DNA from: Massilia horti
GTDB taxonomy: Bacteria; Pseudomonadota; Gammaproteobacteria; Burkholderiales; Burkholderiaceae_D
Assembly: GCF_004614195.1 (NCBI RefSeq)
Contig: NZ_SPUM01000109.1
Coordinates: 1-64,000 of the forward strand
DNA length: 64,000 nucleotides
Direction of reading: 5' to 3'
Shown here: positions 45,362 through 54,206 of the stretch, piece by piece
How positions within the stretch are numbered: position 1 is the stretch's first letter
Layout: each line of letters opens with the position of its first letter
Notes under the pieces: model-generated
Told to the model about the DNA's origin: nothing
The model's database searches: none
The model's input: the letters and a program-made list of their open reading frames with translations, nothing else
Made by a program: the position numbers and the translations under genes

Positions 45362-47185
45362 TTGAACACGAATGCATCACTGCCCGCTACCGTCGAACGC
45401 CGCTCCCAGCGTCTGGCCAGGCTCGACCTGCAAGTCATCTTCTCATGGCTGCTGGCCGACGGCATCGTCGAAAAGGCCAGCGTCAAAGCCAACTTCGCGC
45501 AGGCGCAAGGCATCCTCAAGAACGCGGTCGGCTCGATGCACCCGTTGAGCGCGGTCGCCCAGTGCAAGCTGGTGTCGAACCTGCCGCCGCACCGCCTGCT
45601 GACGCTCGACGTGCTCACCGAATGGTGCGCGGCAAAGGTCGGCCTGCCCTTCATCCGCATCGATCCTTTGAGAATCGACTTCACCAAGGTCGCCGACGTC
45701 ATGTCGGCCAGCTACGCGGCGCGCTTTAACATTCTGCCGGTCGAGCTCACGCCGGCCGCACTAGTGGTAGCCACCGCCGACCCGTTCGCGCGCGAGTGGG
45801 TCGACGAAATCGCCAAGGTCTCGCGCCGCAAGGTCGAGCTGGTGATGGCCAACCCGCTCGACATCGCACAGTACATCGCCCAGTTCTTCAGCCTGGCCAA
45901 ATCGATCCGCGACGCGAACCGGGCGGGCAACCAGGACCTTGGCCTGCGCAACAACTTCGAACAGCTGGTCGAACTGGGCAAGTCGGACCGCCAGCTGGAC
46001 GCCAACGACCAGCACATCGTCAACATCGTCGACTGGCTGTGGAGTTACGCATTCGAGCAGCGCGCCTCCGACATCCACCTCGAACCAAAGCGCGAGTTTG
46101 CGGTGATCCGCTTTCGCATCGACGGCGTGCTGCACCAGGTGTACCAGGTGCCGGCAGTGGTAATGATCGCAATGACCGCGCGTATCAAGCTCCTGGGCCG
46201 GATGGACGTGATCGAAAAACGCCGCCCTCAGGATGGACGCATCAAGACCCGCACCAACAGCGGCCAGGAAGTCGAGCTGCGCCTGTCAACGCTGCCGACC
46301 GCCTTCGGCGAAAAACTGGTGATGCGAATCTTCGACCCCGAGGTGGTGGTCAAGACGCTGCCGGAGCTGGGCTTTCCGATTGATGACGCGCGGCGCTGGG
46401 ACCAGCTCACCAGCCGCCCGCATGGCATTATCCTCGTGACCGGCCCGACCGGCTCGGGCAAGACGACCACGCTGTACACCACGCTCAAGGCGCTCGCGAC
46501 CAGCCAGGTGAACGTCTGCACGGTCGAAGACCCGATCGAGATGGTCGAGCCCTCGTTCAACCAGATGCAGGTACAGCCCGGGATCGACCTCTCGTTCGCG
46601 GACGGCGTGAAGGCGCTGATGCGGCAGGACCCGGACATCATCATGGTCGGCGAAATCCGCGACCTCGCCACGGCCGAAATGGCGATCCAGGCAGCGCTCA
46701 CCGGGCACCTTGTGCTGTCGACGCTGCACACCAACGACGCGCCATCGAGCGTGATGCGCCTGCTCGAACTGGGCGTGCCCTACTACCTGCTGTCGTCGAC
46801 GCTGATCGGCGTGATGGCGCAGCGCCTGGTGCGCACGCTCTGCCCACATTGCAAATCGCCTGACGGGGAACTGTCCGACGAAATCTGGCAAGGCATTGGC
46901 GGCGCATGGAATATCGCCAAGCCTTCGCAGGTCTATCGCCCGGTTGGCTGTCCGGAATGCCGGATGACCGGCTACCGCGGGCGCACCGGCTTGTACGAAC
47001 TGCTGACCGTGACCGACGATTTCGCAAAATTGATCGCCGACGAAACCGACATGCAGGCGCTGCGCAGGCAAAGCGTGGACGACGGCATGAAGCCGCTGCG
47101 CATCGCCGGCGCGCTGAAGGTGGCCGAAGGCCTTACCACGGCAGACGAAGTTCTGAAGGTAACGGCTGCGCTGACCAAGTCGTAA
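45362..47185 (+). CDS. GspE/PilB-type secretion or pilus assembly ATPase, orphan
   Basis: A 607-residue hexameric-ATPase-type protein. An N-terminal MshEN-like domain (about residues 90-180) precedes the GspE core with Walker A GPTGSGKT (361-368), the Asp box and Walker B region (DPDIIMVGEIRDLATAEM), and a tetracysteine zinc site (CPHC at 494-497 and CPEC near 523). It starts with TTG, preceded by CGGAGG. No gspD/pilC-type partner is adjacent. Confidence 0.9.
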   Translation: MNTNASLPATVERRSQRLARLDLQVIFSWLLADGIVEKASVKANFAQAQGILKNAVGSMHPLSAVAQCKLVSNLPPHRLLTLDVLTEWCAAKVGLPFIRIDPLRIDFTKVADVMSASYAARFNILPVELTPAALVVATADPFAREWVDEIAKVSRRKVELVMANPLDIAQYIAQFFSLAKSIRDANRAGNQDLGLRNNFEQLVELGKSDRQLDANDQHIVNIVDWLWSYAFEQRASDIHLEPKREFAVIRFRIDGVLHQVYQVPAVVMIAMTARIKLLGRMDVIEKRRPQDGRIKTRTNSGQEVELRLSTLPTAFGEKLVMRIFDPEVVVKTLPELGFPIDDARRWDQLTSRPHGIILVTGPTGSGKTTTLYTTLKALATSQVNVCTVEDPIEMVEPSFNQMQVQPGIDLSFADGVKALMRQDPDIIMVGEIRDLATAEMAIQAALTGHLVLSTLHTNDAPSSVMRLLELGVPYYLLSSTLIGVMAQRLVRTLCPHCKSPDGELSDEIWQGIGGAWNIAKPSQVYRPVGCPECRMTGYRGRTGLYELLTVTDDFAKLIADETDMQALRRQSVDDGMKPLRIAGALKVAEGLTTADEVLKVTAALTKS

Positions 47186-47216
47186 CGGTTCGCGACCGCG
47201 GCGAAGCGGAACAAAT

Positions 47217-47249
47217 CGTAGGGTGTGTGCACCTGTGCGCACGCGGTTC
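47217..47249. repeat. Single REP unit (family A) beside spacer II sequence
   Basis: CGTAGGGTGTGTGCACCTGTGC... ends in ACGCGG. It is followed by reverse-complement spacer II (ttcgcgaacgcggcgcagtggcacagcatccgcaagtcagcacgc) without a recognisable second arm, suggesting erosion of an inverted pair. Confidence 0.7.
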
Positions 47250-47398
47250 GCGAACGCGGCGCAGTGGCACAGCATCCGCAAGTCAGCACGCCACCGCATA
47301 CGCGACGAGCCGCACCGCCGCCACGCTTCCAGAGTTCAGGAACACTCATCTTCCCCTAGCGCAAACAAAAATTGGCCGCTATAATGCGAGCCTCTTTC

Positions 47399-47474
47399 GG
47401 GTCGTTAGCTCAGTTGGTAGAGCAGCGGACTTTTAATCCGTTGGTCGCTGGTTCGAGCCCAGCACGGCCTACCA
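47399..47474 (+). tRNA. tRNA-Lys (UUU)
   Basis: A 76-base cloverleaf beginning GGGTCGTTAGCTCAGTTGGT and ending CGGCCTACCA. The anticodon arm CGGAC-TTTTAAT-CCG gives anticodon TTT. CCA is encoded. A possible -10 (TATAAT, 47380-47385) lies just upstream. The acceptor stem contains G-U pairs at positions 1-72 and 4-69. Confidence 0.96.
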
Positions 47475-47487
47475 GAATAAATCAGGA

Positions 47488-47517
47488 AGCCCACGAATTT
47501 CGGTTCGTGGGCTTTTT
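47488..47517 (+). terminator. Intrinsic terminator of tRNA-Lys
   Basis: AGCCCACGAA (47488-47497), loop, TTCGTGGGCT (47504-47513), then TTTT. Confidence 0.9.
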
Positions 47518-47664
47518 GCTTTCTGGTCCCTCTCGAGTCGCTCCGGGAGCGGCCCGGTTCCACACGCGCCGACTTCAACACGGTTAACAAAACTTTGCTT
47601 GCTATGAAGGCAACAACCCTCATACACTGAGCCGTCGCGAACTCGCCCCAACTACATCAAACGC

Positions 47665-47895
47665 GTGAATATGATTGCATTCAGAGACTTTTCGTCCGCT
47701 GAATACGGACGTCCTGAGGGAATCGACCGGGCACTGGTGGAAGCAAACGAATGGATGCTAAGCGCCGGCATTAAGCCTCTAAACATTGAAACCTTAACGA
47801 AGGTCACAGGGGGCGGGTTTGCAAATCTCAGGTCCTCCGACATCGGATTGCGCATCTGGTATGTTATCGGCCCCGATCTCAACGATGCCCGCTAA
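47665..47895 (+). CDS. Small hypothetical protein
   Basis: A 76-residue open frame (MNMIAFRDFSSAEYGRPEG...) without recognised domain, signal peptide or membrane segment. No strong ribosome site is seen. Composition looks protein-like (few cysteines, balanced charges) but it may be spurious. It lies in the gap after tRNA-Lys, a common landing place for small acquired genes. Confidence 0.45.
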   Translation: MNMIAFRDFSSAEYGRPEGIDRALVEANEWMLSAGIKPLNIETLTKVTGGGFANLRSSDIGLRIWYVIGPDLNDAR

Positions 47896-47933
47896 GCGCC
47901 AACACAGACTGAGGCCTCCGACGGTGTTGGTTG

Positions 47934-48803
47934 TTATTCGACGAATGCCTGGATAGCCGGAATGGAGGCGGTGCTCGGGCCAATTGACCACTGGTTTGTG
48001 TAGGGTTCAGTTGCTGACAGGTCATGGTAACCTTGTGCCGCATTGGCAGCAGGATCCTGCTGTGCCGGGAAGATTTGCGCTGCGCACGCTGGTGCACATA
48101 CCCAGGCGCTACCGCCATTCGAGTCCAACAGCACTGAGTGCGGCGACAAGTCGGCGAGCCAGGCACCCATCGGCTGCGGAAGTATCTGTTTTCCCGCGCC
48201 TAAAGACATCGGCTTCAGACGGTTATGTACATTGCCGGTCAGCGTGAGAACAAGCGCCTGCGGACGACGCAAGTGCTCGGCCCGTACACGGACAGCCATT
48301 CGCTGGTCACGGCTCAATCCACCCACGGAAGCGGATGGGCTCATGGCCTCATCAAGGACGAATACAGTTAGCGCCGGATAGCGCTGTTTCAATCGCCGCA
48401 GGCGTTCGACGAGTGCCAGCATCGCCGTGCTGGAGCGACCGTCCTGGAATGATCGCGCCCAAAATGTCGAATGCAAAAAGCGTTTGACTGCCGCCTTATC
48501 GCCATCCGAGGCCATGTACTGGGCAAGCGAATCGACTTGGTTAGGGTTTAATTCCAAACCGACAGACACCTCACGTCCCTGCTCAAGTGCGCGGCAGACT
48601 ACGTCACCGAATGCTGCGGGGCTCTCCGTTGTACCGTGCACCTCGCCGATCAACACCAAATGCCCCGGCTGAAGTTTTTGTTCAAGGCCTGCGGGAATAT
48701 CACAGGCAGCGTCATCCTGCGCGCAGGATGGCTCAGCGCACAGCGCCAGCAAAAACACGCATATGGCGAGCATCGGAAAACGAAAGCGCTGGTTTGAGTT
48801 CAC
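47934..48803 (-). CDS. Secreted ChaN/EreA-fold protein (predicted)
   Basis: A 289-residue protein with a signal peptide (MNSNQRFRFPMLAICVFLLA, cleavage near SCAQD). IGEVHGTTESPAAFGDVVC and VSVGLELNP carry the two signature acids (GEVH and ELN) of the ChaN/TraB/erythromycin-esterase-like superfamily. ChaN members bind haem; others are metalloproteases or esterases. Function is therefore open. Transcribed alone. Confidence 0.65.
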   Translation of the reverse strand: MNSNQRFRFPMLAICVFLLALCAEPSCAQDDAACDIPAGLEQKLQPGHLVLIGEVHGTTESPAAFGDVVCRALEQGREVSVGLELNPNQVDSLAQYMASDGDKAAVKRFLHSTFWARSFQDGRSSTAMLALVERLRRLKQRYPALTVFVLDEAMSPSASVGGLSRDQRMAVRVRAEHLRRPQALVLTLTGNVHNRLKPMSLGAGKQILPQPMGAWLADLSPHSVLLDSNGGSAWVCAPACAAQIFPAQQDPAANAAQGYHDLSATEPYTNQWSIGPSTASIPAIQAFVE

Positions 48804-48992
48804 GGAATCTCTCGATAGACGTTTGCGGCACCATCGTTTGCGTCTCGATTAAGCCGACGAAGTCAATTCGTCCGCGTTGGCACCCGCGCTAACAATAGCA
48901 GCTTGATATTAAGAAAAATTCACGCTTTCTATCCGTCCCCTTAACCGTTGCTTAACCGTTGCTTTCAGGCTCATGTCAGCAAACACAAATCG

Positions 48993-49376
48993 CTAGCGAT
49001 GCCCTCCCGCCCTCTCGTCCACGCTTGGCACTCCAGCCCCATAACGAACGAACATCAAAAATCCCCCAGCCATCGCGAGATTCTTCATGAAATTATTCAC
49101 TTGATTGGGGTCGGCAAAATTGGTATGGGCAATGAGGGCGGAACCGATGCTGAACAGGGCCAGGACCGCTGCGGCCCAACGTGCCTTTATCCCGAACAAT
49201 AGCAAGATGCCGCCGCCCAGTTCGATCAAGATCACCAGCGGCACCGCCACAGCAGGAAGGCCGTACGACGCGAAATAGGCCAGCGTACCCTTGTAGCCAA
49301 GCACCTTGCTCCAGCCGGAGATGATGAAAATCTGCGACATCAACAAGCGTGCGGCAAGGATCAATGCAGTGTTCAT
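48993..49376 (-). CDS. DoxX-family membrane protein
   Basis: A 127-residue protein with four hydrophobic segments; LLMSQIFIISGWSKVLGYKG and LPAVAVPLVILIELGGGILL are DoxX blocks. The start at 49376 follows AGGAG; an ATG at 49418 does not. DoxX proteins are linked to redox and sulfur stress in several bacteria; the exact job here is unknown. Confidence 0.9.
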   Translation of the reverse strand: MNTALILAARLLMSQIFIISGWSKVLGYKGTLAYFASYGLPAVAVPLVILIELGGGILLLFGIKARWAAAVLALFSIGSALIAHTNFADPNQVNNFMKNLAMAGGFLMFVRYGAGVPSVDERAGGHR

Positions 49377-49605
49377 CGTCTGCTCCTGTAGTGAAACGAC
49401 TCGTCGAATGTCATTCAATGCATACAGGAGCTATACCCCTTCCCGTCCCAAATGGATGAGTGGCTCCAAACGGCAAGCGCGCACGACAAACCACAGCGCG
49501 CCTTGCGTCATCATGGAGACAAGAAGAGGACCAGGACCAAGACGTGAAGCGGAACTACCACGCTCGCCTGAAATCGCTAGCTCATGAGCAATCTGGACGA
49601 GGAAA

Positions 49606-50040
49606 CTACTTCTTCCGGTATTCGAAAGGCGGCATGGCTTTCAGCGCATCCTTGGTTGCCCCGGGCAACACAAAAGTGTTATCCGTATGCTGAATCTGTT
49701 CGACCGGGATCGCCACATCCCGCTTGCCGATGCCGATGAAACCGCCGACCCCGATGATGGCGACCGTTGCACGAGGCAACTTGCCAGTCGTACTCGGCGT
49801 AATGATCAGGTCGTCGATCGTGCCGATTCTTTCCTTGCGGTCGTTAATGACAGGCTTTCCGAGCAGGTCACGCTTGGCGCTCCAGCCGAGCACCACGTTT
49901 TCCATCTCGACGACGCTGACACCCAGGGCTGACGCACCCGCGACCGGTGGGTTTTGCTTTGCGTCAGGTGTTTGCGACCACGCGGCGCTGGCGCATAGAT
50001 ATCCGACACACAACGCCAAGCATCCTTTCTGGAATTTCAT
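49606..50040 (-). CDS. Secreted PRC-barrel domain protein
   Basis: A 144-residue protein with a signal peptide (MKFQKGCLALCVGYLCASAA, cleavage near AWSQT) and a PRC-barrel domain (GWSAKRDLLGKPVINDRKER, then a beta-rich region). PRC-barrels occur in photosynthetic reaction-centre subunits, RimM and many stress proteins. Preceded by CAGGAGAT. Confidence 0.85.
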   Translation of the reverse strand: MKFQKGCLALCVGYLCASAAWSQTPDAKQNPPVAGASALGVSVVEMENVVLGWSAKRDLLGKPVINDRKERIGTIDDLIITPSTTGKLPRATVAIIGVGGFIGIGKRDVAIPVEQIQHTDNTFVLPGATKDALKAMPPFEYRKK

Positions 50041-50220
50041 GAGGTATCTCCTGTTGGTTGGGCCGATGCAATCACGAGCGCTTCTGCCTGCGCTACGCCT
50101 TTGACCAGCTCAACCAAAAAAAGGTCCCATGAAAATAAACAGCCGCCTTTCTCCGCCCTTGCTTAAGGCTCTGCCACCGCTACTGACTCGCGGCTGTTGC
50201 TTCACTGCGCAACGTTCGCG

Positions 50221-50250
50221 AACCGCGTGCGCACAGGTGCGCACCCTACG
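50221..50250. repeat. Single REP unit (family A), right arm
   Basis: AACCGCGTGCGCACAGGTGC...CCTACG is preceded by eroded spacer II sequence (actcgcggctgttgcttcactgcgcaacgttcgcg). The left arm is not recognisable. Confidence 0.75.
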
Positions 50251-50273
50251 CCTCCAGTAAGACAGCGCCTAGC

Positions 50274-51416
50274 TTAACGCTGCCCGGAGCGGGTGGCCAC
50301 GTCGGCCCACACTGCCAGCGTCAGGATCAGGCCCTTGACGATCATTTGCCAGTACGCATCCACGTCGAGCATCGACATGCCGTTGTCCAGGCTCGCCATC
50401 ACCAGCGCGCCGACCAGCGCGCCATGCACGGTGCCCGCGCCGCCGCGCATCGAGGTGCCGCCGATGAAGCAGGCCGCGATCACATCCAGCTCGCCCGAAG
50501 TGCCGGCCGATGGCGAACCTGCCGCCAGGCGCGCGGTGTTGATCAGGCCAGCCAGTGCGCACATCAGGCCCATGATCCCGAAGATCCACAGCTTCACGGC
50601 GCGCACGTTAATGCCTGACAGGCGTGTCGCTTCCATGTTGCTGCCCACCGCGTAGATGCGCCGGCCGAACACGGTCTGGCGCGCGATGTAGCTGAACACG
50701 CCAAACAGCACCAGCAGCATCAGCACCGGCAGCGGAATGCCTTCGTAGCTGTTCAGGGTGGTCACGAAACCGGCCAGCACGATGCCGGTCAGCGCCACGC
50801 GCAGGCCGTCGCGCCAGGCTGCGGGCACCGGCAGGTTGTGGCGCGCGAGCGTCGCGCGCTGGCGCCAGGCCAGCACGGCGGCAAGCAGGAACAGCGCTAC
50901 GCCGAGCACCATGCCGAACGCCGGAGGCAGGTAGCCCTGCGCCAGCACCTGGAATTGGTCGGATACCGGCGCCACCGTCGCGCCCCCCGTCACGCCGAGC
51001 ACCACGCCGCGGTAGGCGAGCATGCCGCCCAGGCCGACAATGAATGACGGTATGCCCGCATAAGCCGTCAGGTAGCCGTTCAGCACACCCAGCGCAAGGC
51101 CGCACGCCAGCACGATCGCGACCGATACCGGCAGCGACAGCTGGCCAGTCACGTCCAGCACCGCGGCTATGCCGCCTAGCAGGCCAAGCAGCGAGCCGAC
51201 CGACAGGTCGATTTCGCCGGCGATAATGACGAACACCATGCCGCAGGCGAGGATGCCGGTGATCGACATCTGGCGCATCAGGTTGGACAGGTTGCGCGCC
51301 GAGGTGAAGCCGCCGTCGGTCTTCCAGCTGAAGAAGGCCCAGATGATGGCGATCGCCACCAGCAGGGCGAGGATCTTGTATTGGGTGAAGAGCTGTTTCA
51401 GATTATTCGTTTTCAT
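50274..51416 (-). CDS. xylH: D-xylose ABC transporter permease XylH
   Basis: Inner-membrane permease of the xylose importer, 380 residues with about ten hydrophobic segments. Family blocks include VFVIIAGEIDLSVGSLLGLLG and TARLAAGSPSAGTSGELDVI, with GTSMRGGAGTVHGALVGALV. The start at 51416 (MKTNNLKQLFTQY) fits the family; the frame is open to 51455. Last gene of the xyl operon. Confidence 0.95.
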   Translation of the reverse strand: MKTNNLKQLFTQYKILALLVAIAIIWAFFSWKTDGGFTSARNLSNLMRQMSITGILACGMVFVIIAGEIDLSVGSLLGLLGGIAAVLDVTGQLSLPVSVAIVLACGLALGVLNGYLTAYAGIPSFIVGLGGMLAYRGVVLGVTGGATVAPVSDQFQVLAQGYLPPAFGMVLGVALFLLAAVLAWRQRATLARHNLPVPAAWRDGLRVALTGIVLAGFVTTLNSYEGIPLPVLMLLVLFGVFSYIARQTVFGRRIYAVGSNMEATRLSGINVRAVKLWIFGIMGLMCALAGLINTARLAAGSPSAGTSGELDVIAACFIGGTSMRGGAGTVHGALVGALVMASLDNGMSMLDVDAYWQMIVKGLILTLAVWADVATRSGQR

Positions 51417-51435
51417 TTTGTACCCGTGGGTTGCA

Positions 51436-52989
51436 TCATGCCGGCGTGGTGTCAAGCTGCGCTGCCTGGCCCTGTCCCAGCGCCGCGGCCAGCACCATTT
51501 CCTGGGTCAGGCCCTGGTTGACGAACTCGCCGCGCAGTATCCCCTCCCCCATCACCAGCACCCGGTCGGACACACCCAGCACCTCGGCCAGTTCGGACGA
51601 CACCATGATGATCGAGATGCCCTGCGCAGCCAGCTCGAGCATCAGCTTGTAGATCTCGAACTTGGCGCCGACGTCCACGCCGCGCGTCGGCTCGTCCAGG
51701 ATCAGCACCTTCGGCCCGGTCAGCAGCATCTTGGCCAGCACCGCCTTCTGCTGGTTGCCGCCAGAGAGCGCGGTGATCGGCAGCGCCGGGCTGGCGGTCT
51801 TCAAGGCCAGTCGCGCGACCTGCGCATTGACCGCCAGCACCTCGGCGCTCTGGTCGATGCGCGTCATCCGCGAAAAGCGCTGAAGCACCGACAGCGTGAT
51901 GTTCTCGCCCACCGACAGGTCGCGCACGATGCCGTGGTGCTTGCGGTCTTCCGGCACCAGCGCAAAGCCGGCCTGAATCGCCTTGAATGGGTTGGACGTA
52001 TCGATGCGCTGCCCTTCGAGCCAGACCTCGCCCTCGTGCTGTCCCGGATAGGAGCCGAAGATCGCCGACACCAGCTCGGTGCGGCCGGCACCGACCAGGC
52101 CCGCGATGCCCAGAATTTCGCCGCGTCGGAGCGAGAACGAGACATTGTCCACGCGCTTTCTTTGCGGCTGGTCGACGTCGTAGCACGTGACGTCGCGCGC
52201 CTCCATGATCACCTCGCCCACCTCGTGTTCGAGGACCGGGTAAAGCTGATTCATTTCGCGCCCCACCATCTGGGCGATGATGCGCTCGACGTTCATCTCC
52301 TGCATGGGGGTGGTGGCGATGTGGCGGCCGTCGCGGATGGTGACGATCGTGTCGCAGATGGCCGCGACCTCTTCCAGCTTGTGCGAGATGTAGACGCAGG
52401 CCACGCCCTTGGCCTTGAGGTCGCGGATGATCGTGAGCAGCACCTCGATCTCGGCCGCGGTGAGCGAAGCCGAAGGTTCATCGAGGATCAACAGCCGCGC
52501 CTTCTTGTTAAGCGCCTTGCCGATCTCGATCAGCTGCTGGTGCCCGCCGCCGTAGTTCTTCACCGGCAGTACCACGTTCACATCCGGCAGCTTCAGCTCG
52601 CGCAATATCTCCTCGGCGCGGCGGTTCATCGCCGGGTAGTTCAGGCGGCCGCCGGGCAGCGTCAGTTCATTCCCGAGGAAGATGTTCTCGGCCACCGACA
52701 GCTCGGGCACCAGCATCAGTTCCTGGTGGATGATGATGATCCCCGCCTCTTCCGTCTCGCGCACCGAACGCGCACGCAGCGGTTTGCCGTCCAGGAGGAT
52801 TTCGCCATCCCAGGTGCCGTGCGGGTACACCGCCGACAGGACCTTCATCAGGGTGGACTTGCCGGCGCCATTCTCGCCGCACAGCCCGATGCACTCGCCG
52901 GGTCGGATCGCAAGGTCGATCCCGTCGAGCGCGGCGACACCGCCGAATCGCTTGGCGATGCCCTTCATTTCAAGCAGATAGCCGGACAT
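51436..52989 (-). CDS. xylG: D-xylose ABC transporter ATP-binding protein XylG
   Basis: A 517-residue duplicated sugar ATPase. First half: Walker [11 protein letters not shown] and signature-like [15 protein letters not shown]; second half: degenerate P-loop [16 protein letters not shown] and signature [15 protein letters not shown] with Walker [13 protein letters not shown]. This asymmetry is normal for the family. It lies 19 bases upstream of xylH. Confidence 0.96.
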   Translation of the reverse strand: MSGYLLEMKGIAKRFGGVAALDGIDLAIRPGECIGLCGENGAGKSTLMKVLSAVYPHGTWDGEILLDGKPLRARSVRETEEAGIIIIHQELMLVPELSVAENIFLGNELTLPGGRLNYPAMNRRAEEILRELKLPDVNVVLPVKNYGGGHQQLIEIGKALNKKARLLILDEPSASLTAAEIEVLLTIIRDLKAKGVACVYISHKLEEVAAICDTIVTIRDGRHIATTPMQEMNVERIIAQMVGREMNQLYPVLEHEVGEVIMEARDVTCYDVDQPQRKRVDNVSFSLRRGEILGIAGLVGAGRTELVSAIFGSYPGQHEGEVWLEGQRIDTSNPFKAIQAGFALVPEDRKHHGIVRDLSVGENITLSVLQRFSRMTRIDQSAEVLAVNAQVARLALKTASPALPITALSGGNQQKAVLAKMLLTGPKVLILDEPTRGVDVGAKFEIYKLMLELAAQGISIIMVSSELAEVLGVSDRVLVMGEGILRGEFVNQGLTQEMVLAAALGQGQAAQLDTTPA

Positions 52990-53026
52990 TCAAGACTCAG
53001 TTCATTGGTTGTTGAATGGGCGAGAT

Positions 53027-53067
53027 GGCACCCCTGGCCGCGTCGAGCGCGTGCGCCAGGGGGCGCC
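53027..53067 (-). other. Stable hairpin between xylF and xylG
   Basis: On the minus strand GGCGCCCCCTGGC (53067-53055) pairs with GCCAGGGGTGCC (53038-53027) around a 16-base loop. No T-run follows. Such stems after a binding-protein gene often protect the upstream mRNA and lower downstream expression (established for maltose and similar operons; inferred here). Confidence 0.65.
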
Positions 53068-53103
53068 TGCCCAATAACAGGCTCGCGCCGCTTATTTTCC
53101 CGC

Positions 53104-54108
53104 TTATTTGCCCGCCAGCTGAGCTTGAGTGTAGAAACCGTCCTTGACCAGCACGTCGACGTTCGACTTGTTCAGCAGGATAGGCTTGAGCAGCAGGCTG
53201 TCTACCTTCTTGAAGCCGTTGTCGAGCTGCGAGTTGTAGGTCGGCTTTTCGCCGCGCACCAGCTGCACCGCCAGCTTGGCGGCGCTGGACGCGATCTGCT
53301 TGAGCGGCTTGTAGACGGTCATAGTCTGGGTGCCGGCGATCACGCGGCGCACGGCCGCCAGGTCGGCGTCCTGGCCGGAGACCACCACTTTGCCCGCCAG
53401 CTTCTGCGCTGCCAGCGCCTGCACCGCACCGCCGGCGGTGCCGTCATTGGATGCCACCACGGCGTCGATCTTGTTGCCGTTGGCGGTCAATGCGTTCTCG
53501 ACGATGGACATCGCCTCGGACGCGCTCCAGTCCTTGACCCACTGCTTGCCGACGACCTTGATATCGCCCTTGTCGATCAGCGGCTGCAGCACCGCCAGCT
53601 GGCCCTCGCGCAGGATCTTGGCGTTGTTGTCGGTCGGCGCGCCGCCCAGCAGGTAGTAGTTGCCCTTCGGCCGGGCCTGGACCAGCGACTGCGCCTGCAT
53701 CTCGCCCACCGCCTTGTTATCGAAGGAGATGTAGGCGTCGATGTCGGCGCCCAGGATCAGGCGGTCGTACGACACGACCTTGATCTTGGCCTTCTTGGCT
53801 TCGCGGATCGCGTTGTTCAGCACCGTGGCGTTGTAAGGGACGATCACCAGCACGTCGACGCCGCGCGAGATCAGGTTCTCGATCTGGGCGATCTGGCGCT
53901 GCTCGCTGGCGTCGGCCGACTGCACGTAGACCTTGGCGCCGAGCTGCTCGGCGGCCTGAGTGAAGTAGTCGCGGTCACGGGTCCAGCGCTCGACCCGCAG
54001 GTCGTCGATCGAAAAGCCGATCTTCGGATGCTGGGCATCCGCCTGCGCCATCCCGGCGGAAAACAGCATCGCGCAGGCCAGGCCCACCACTTGGATCATC
54101 TTTTTCAT
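53104..54108 (-). CDS. xylF: D-xylose-binding periplasmic protein XylF
   Basis: Periplasmic receptor of the xylose importer, 334 residues, with signal peptide MKKMIQVVGLACAMLFSAGM cleaved near AQA. Blocks GFSIDDLRVERWTRDRDYF, DASEQRQIAQIENLISRGVD and VVVSGQDADLAAVRR match XylF. The start at 54108 follows AAGGAGACGT. It lies 98 bases after xylD and probably in the same transcript. Confidence 0.96.
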   Translation of the reverse strand: MKKMIQVVGLACAMLFSAGMAQADAQHPKIGFSIDDLRVERWTRDRDYFTQAAEQLGAKVYVQSADASEQRQIAQIENLISRGVDVLVIVPYNATVLNNAIREAKKAKIKVVSYDRLILGADIDAYISFDNKAVGEMQAQSLVQARPKGNYYLLGGAPTDNNAKILREGQLAVLQPLIDKGDIKVVGKQWVKDWSASEAMSIVENALTANGNKIDAVVASNDGTAGGAVQALAAQKLAGKVVVSGQDADLAAVRRVIAGTQTMTVYKPLKQIASSAAKLAVQLVRGEKPTYNSQLDNGFKKVDSLLLKPILLNKSNVDVLVKDGFYTQAQLAGK

Positions 54109-54206
54109 GGCTACGTCTCCTTGTCTTATTTGTTTCGGCCCCGGACGAATTGGGCCGGACACCATTCTGCTTGAAAAAATGCCACTAAGGTTACTGAATA
54201 CGGCCC

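Noticed and set aside
51169-54174. A 1001-codon open frame on the plus strand over the xylose importer genes
   Set aside because: It is antisense to xylH, xylG and xylF, which all match families throughout. The frame has no recognisable domain.
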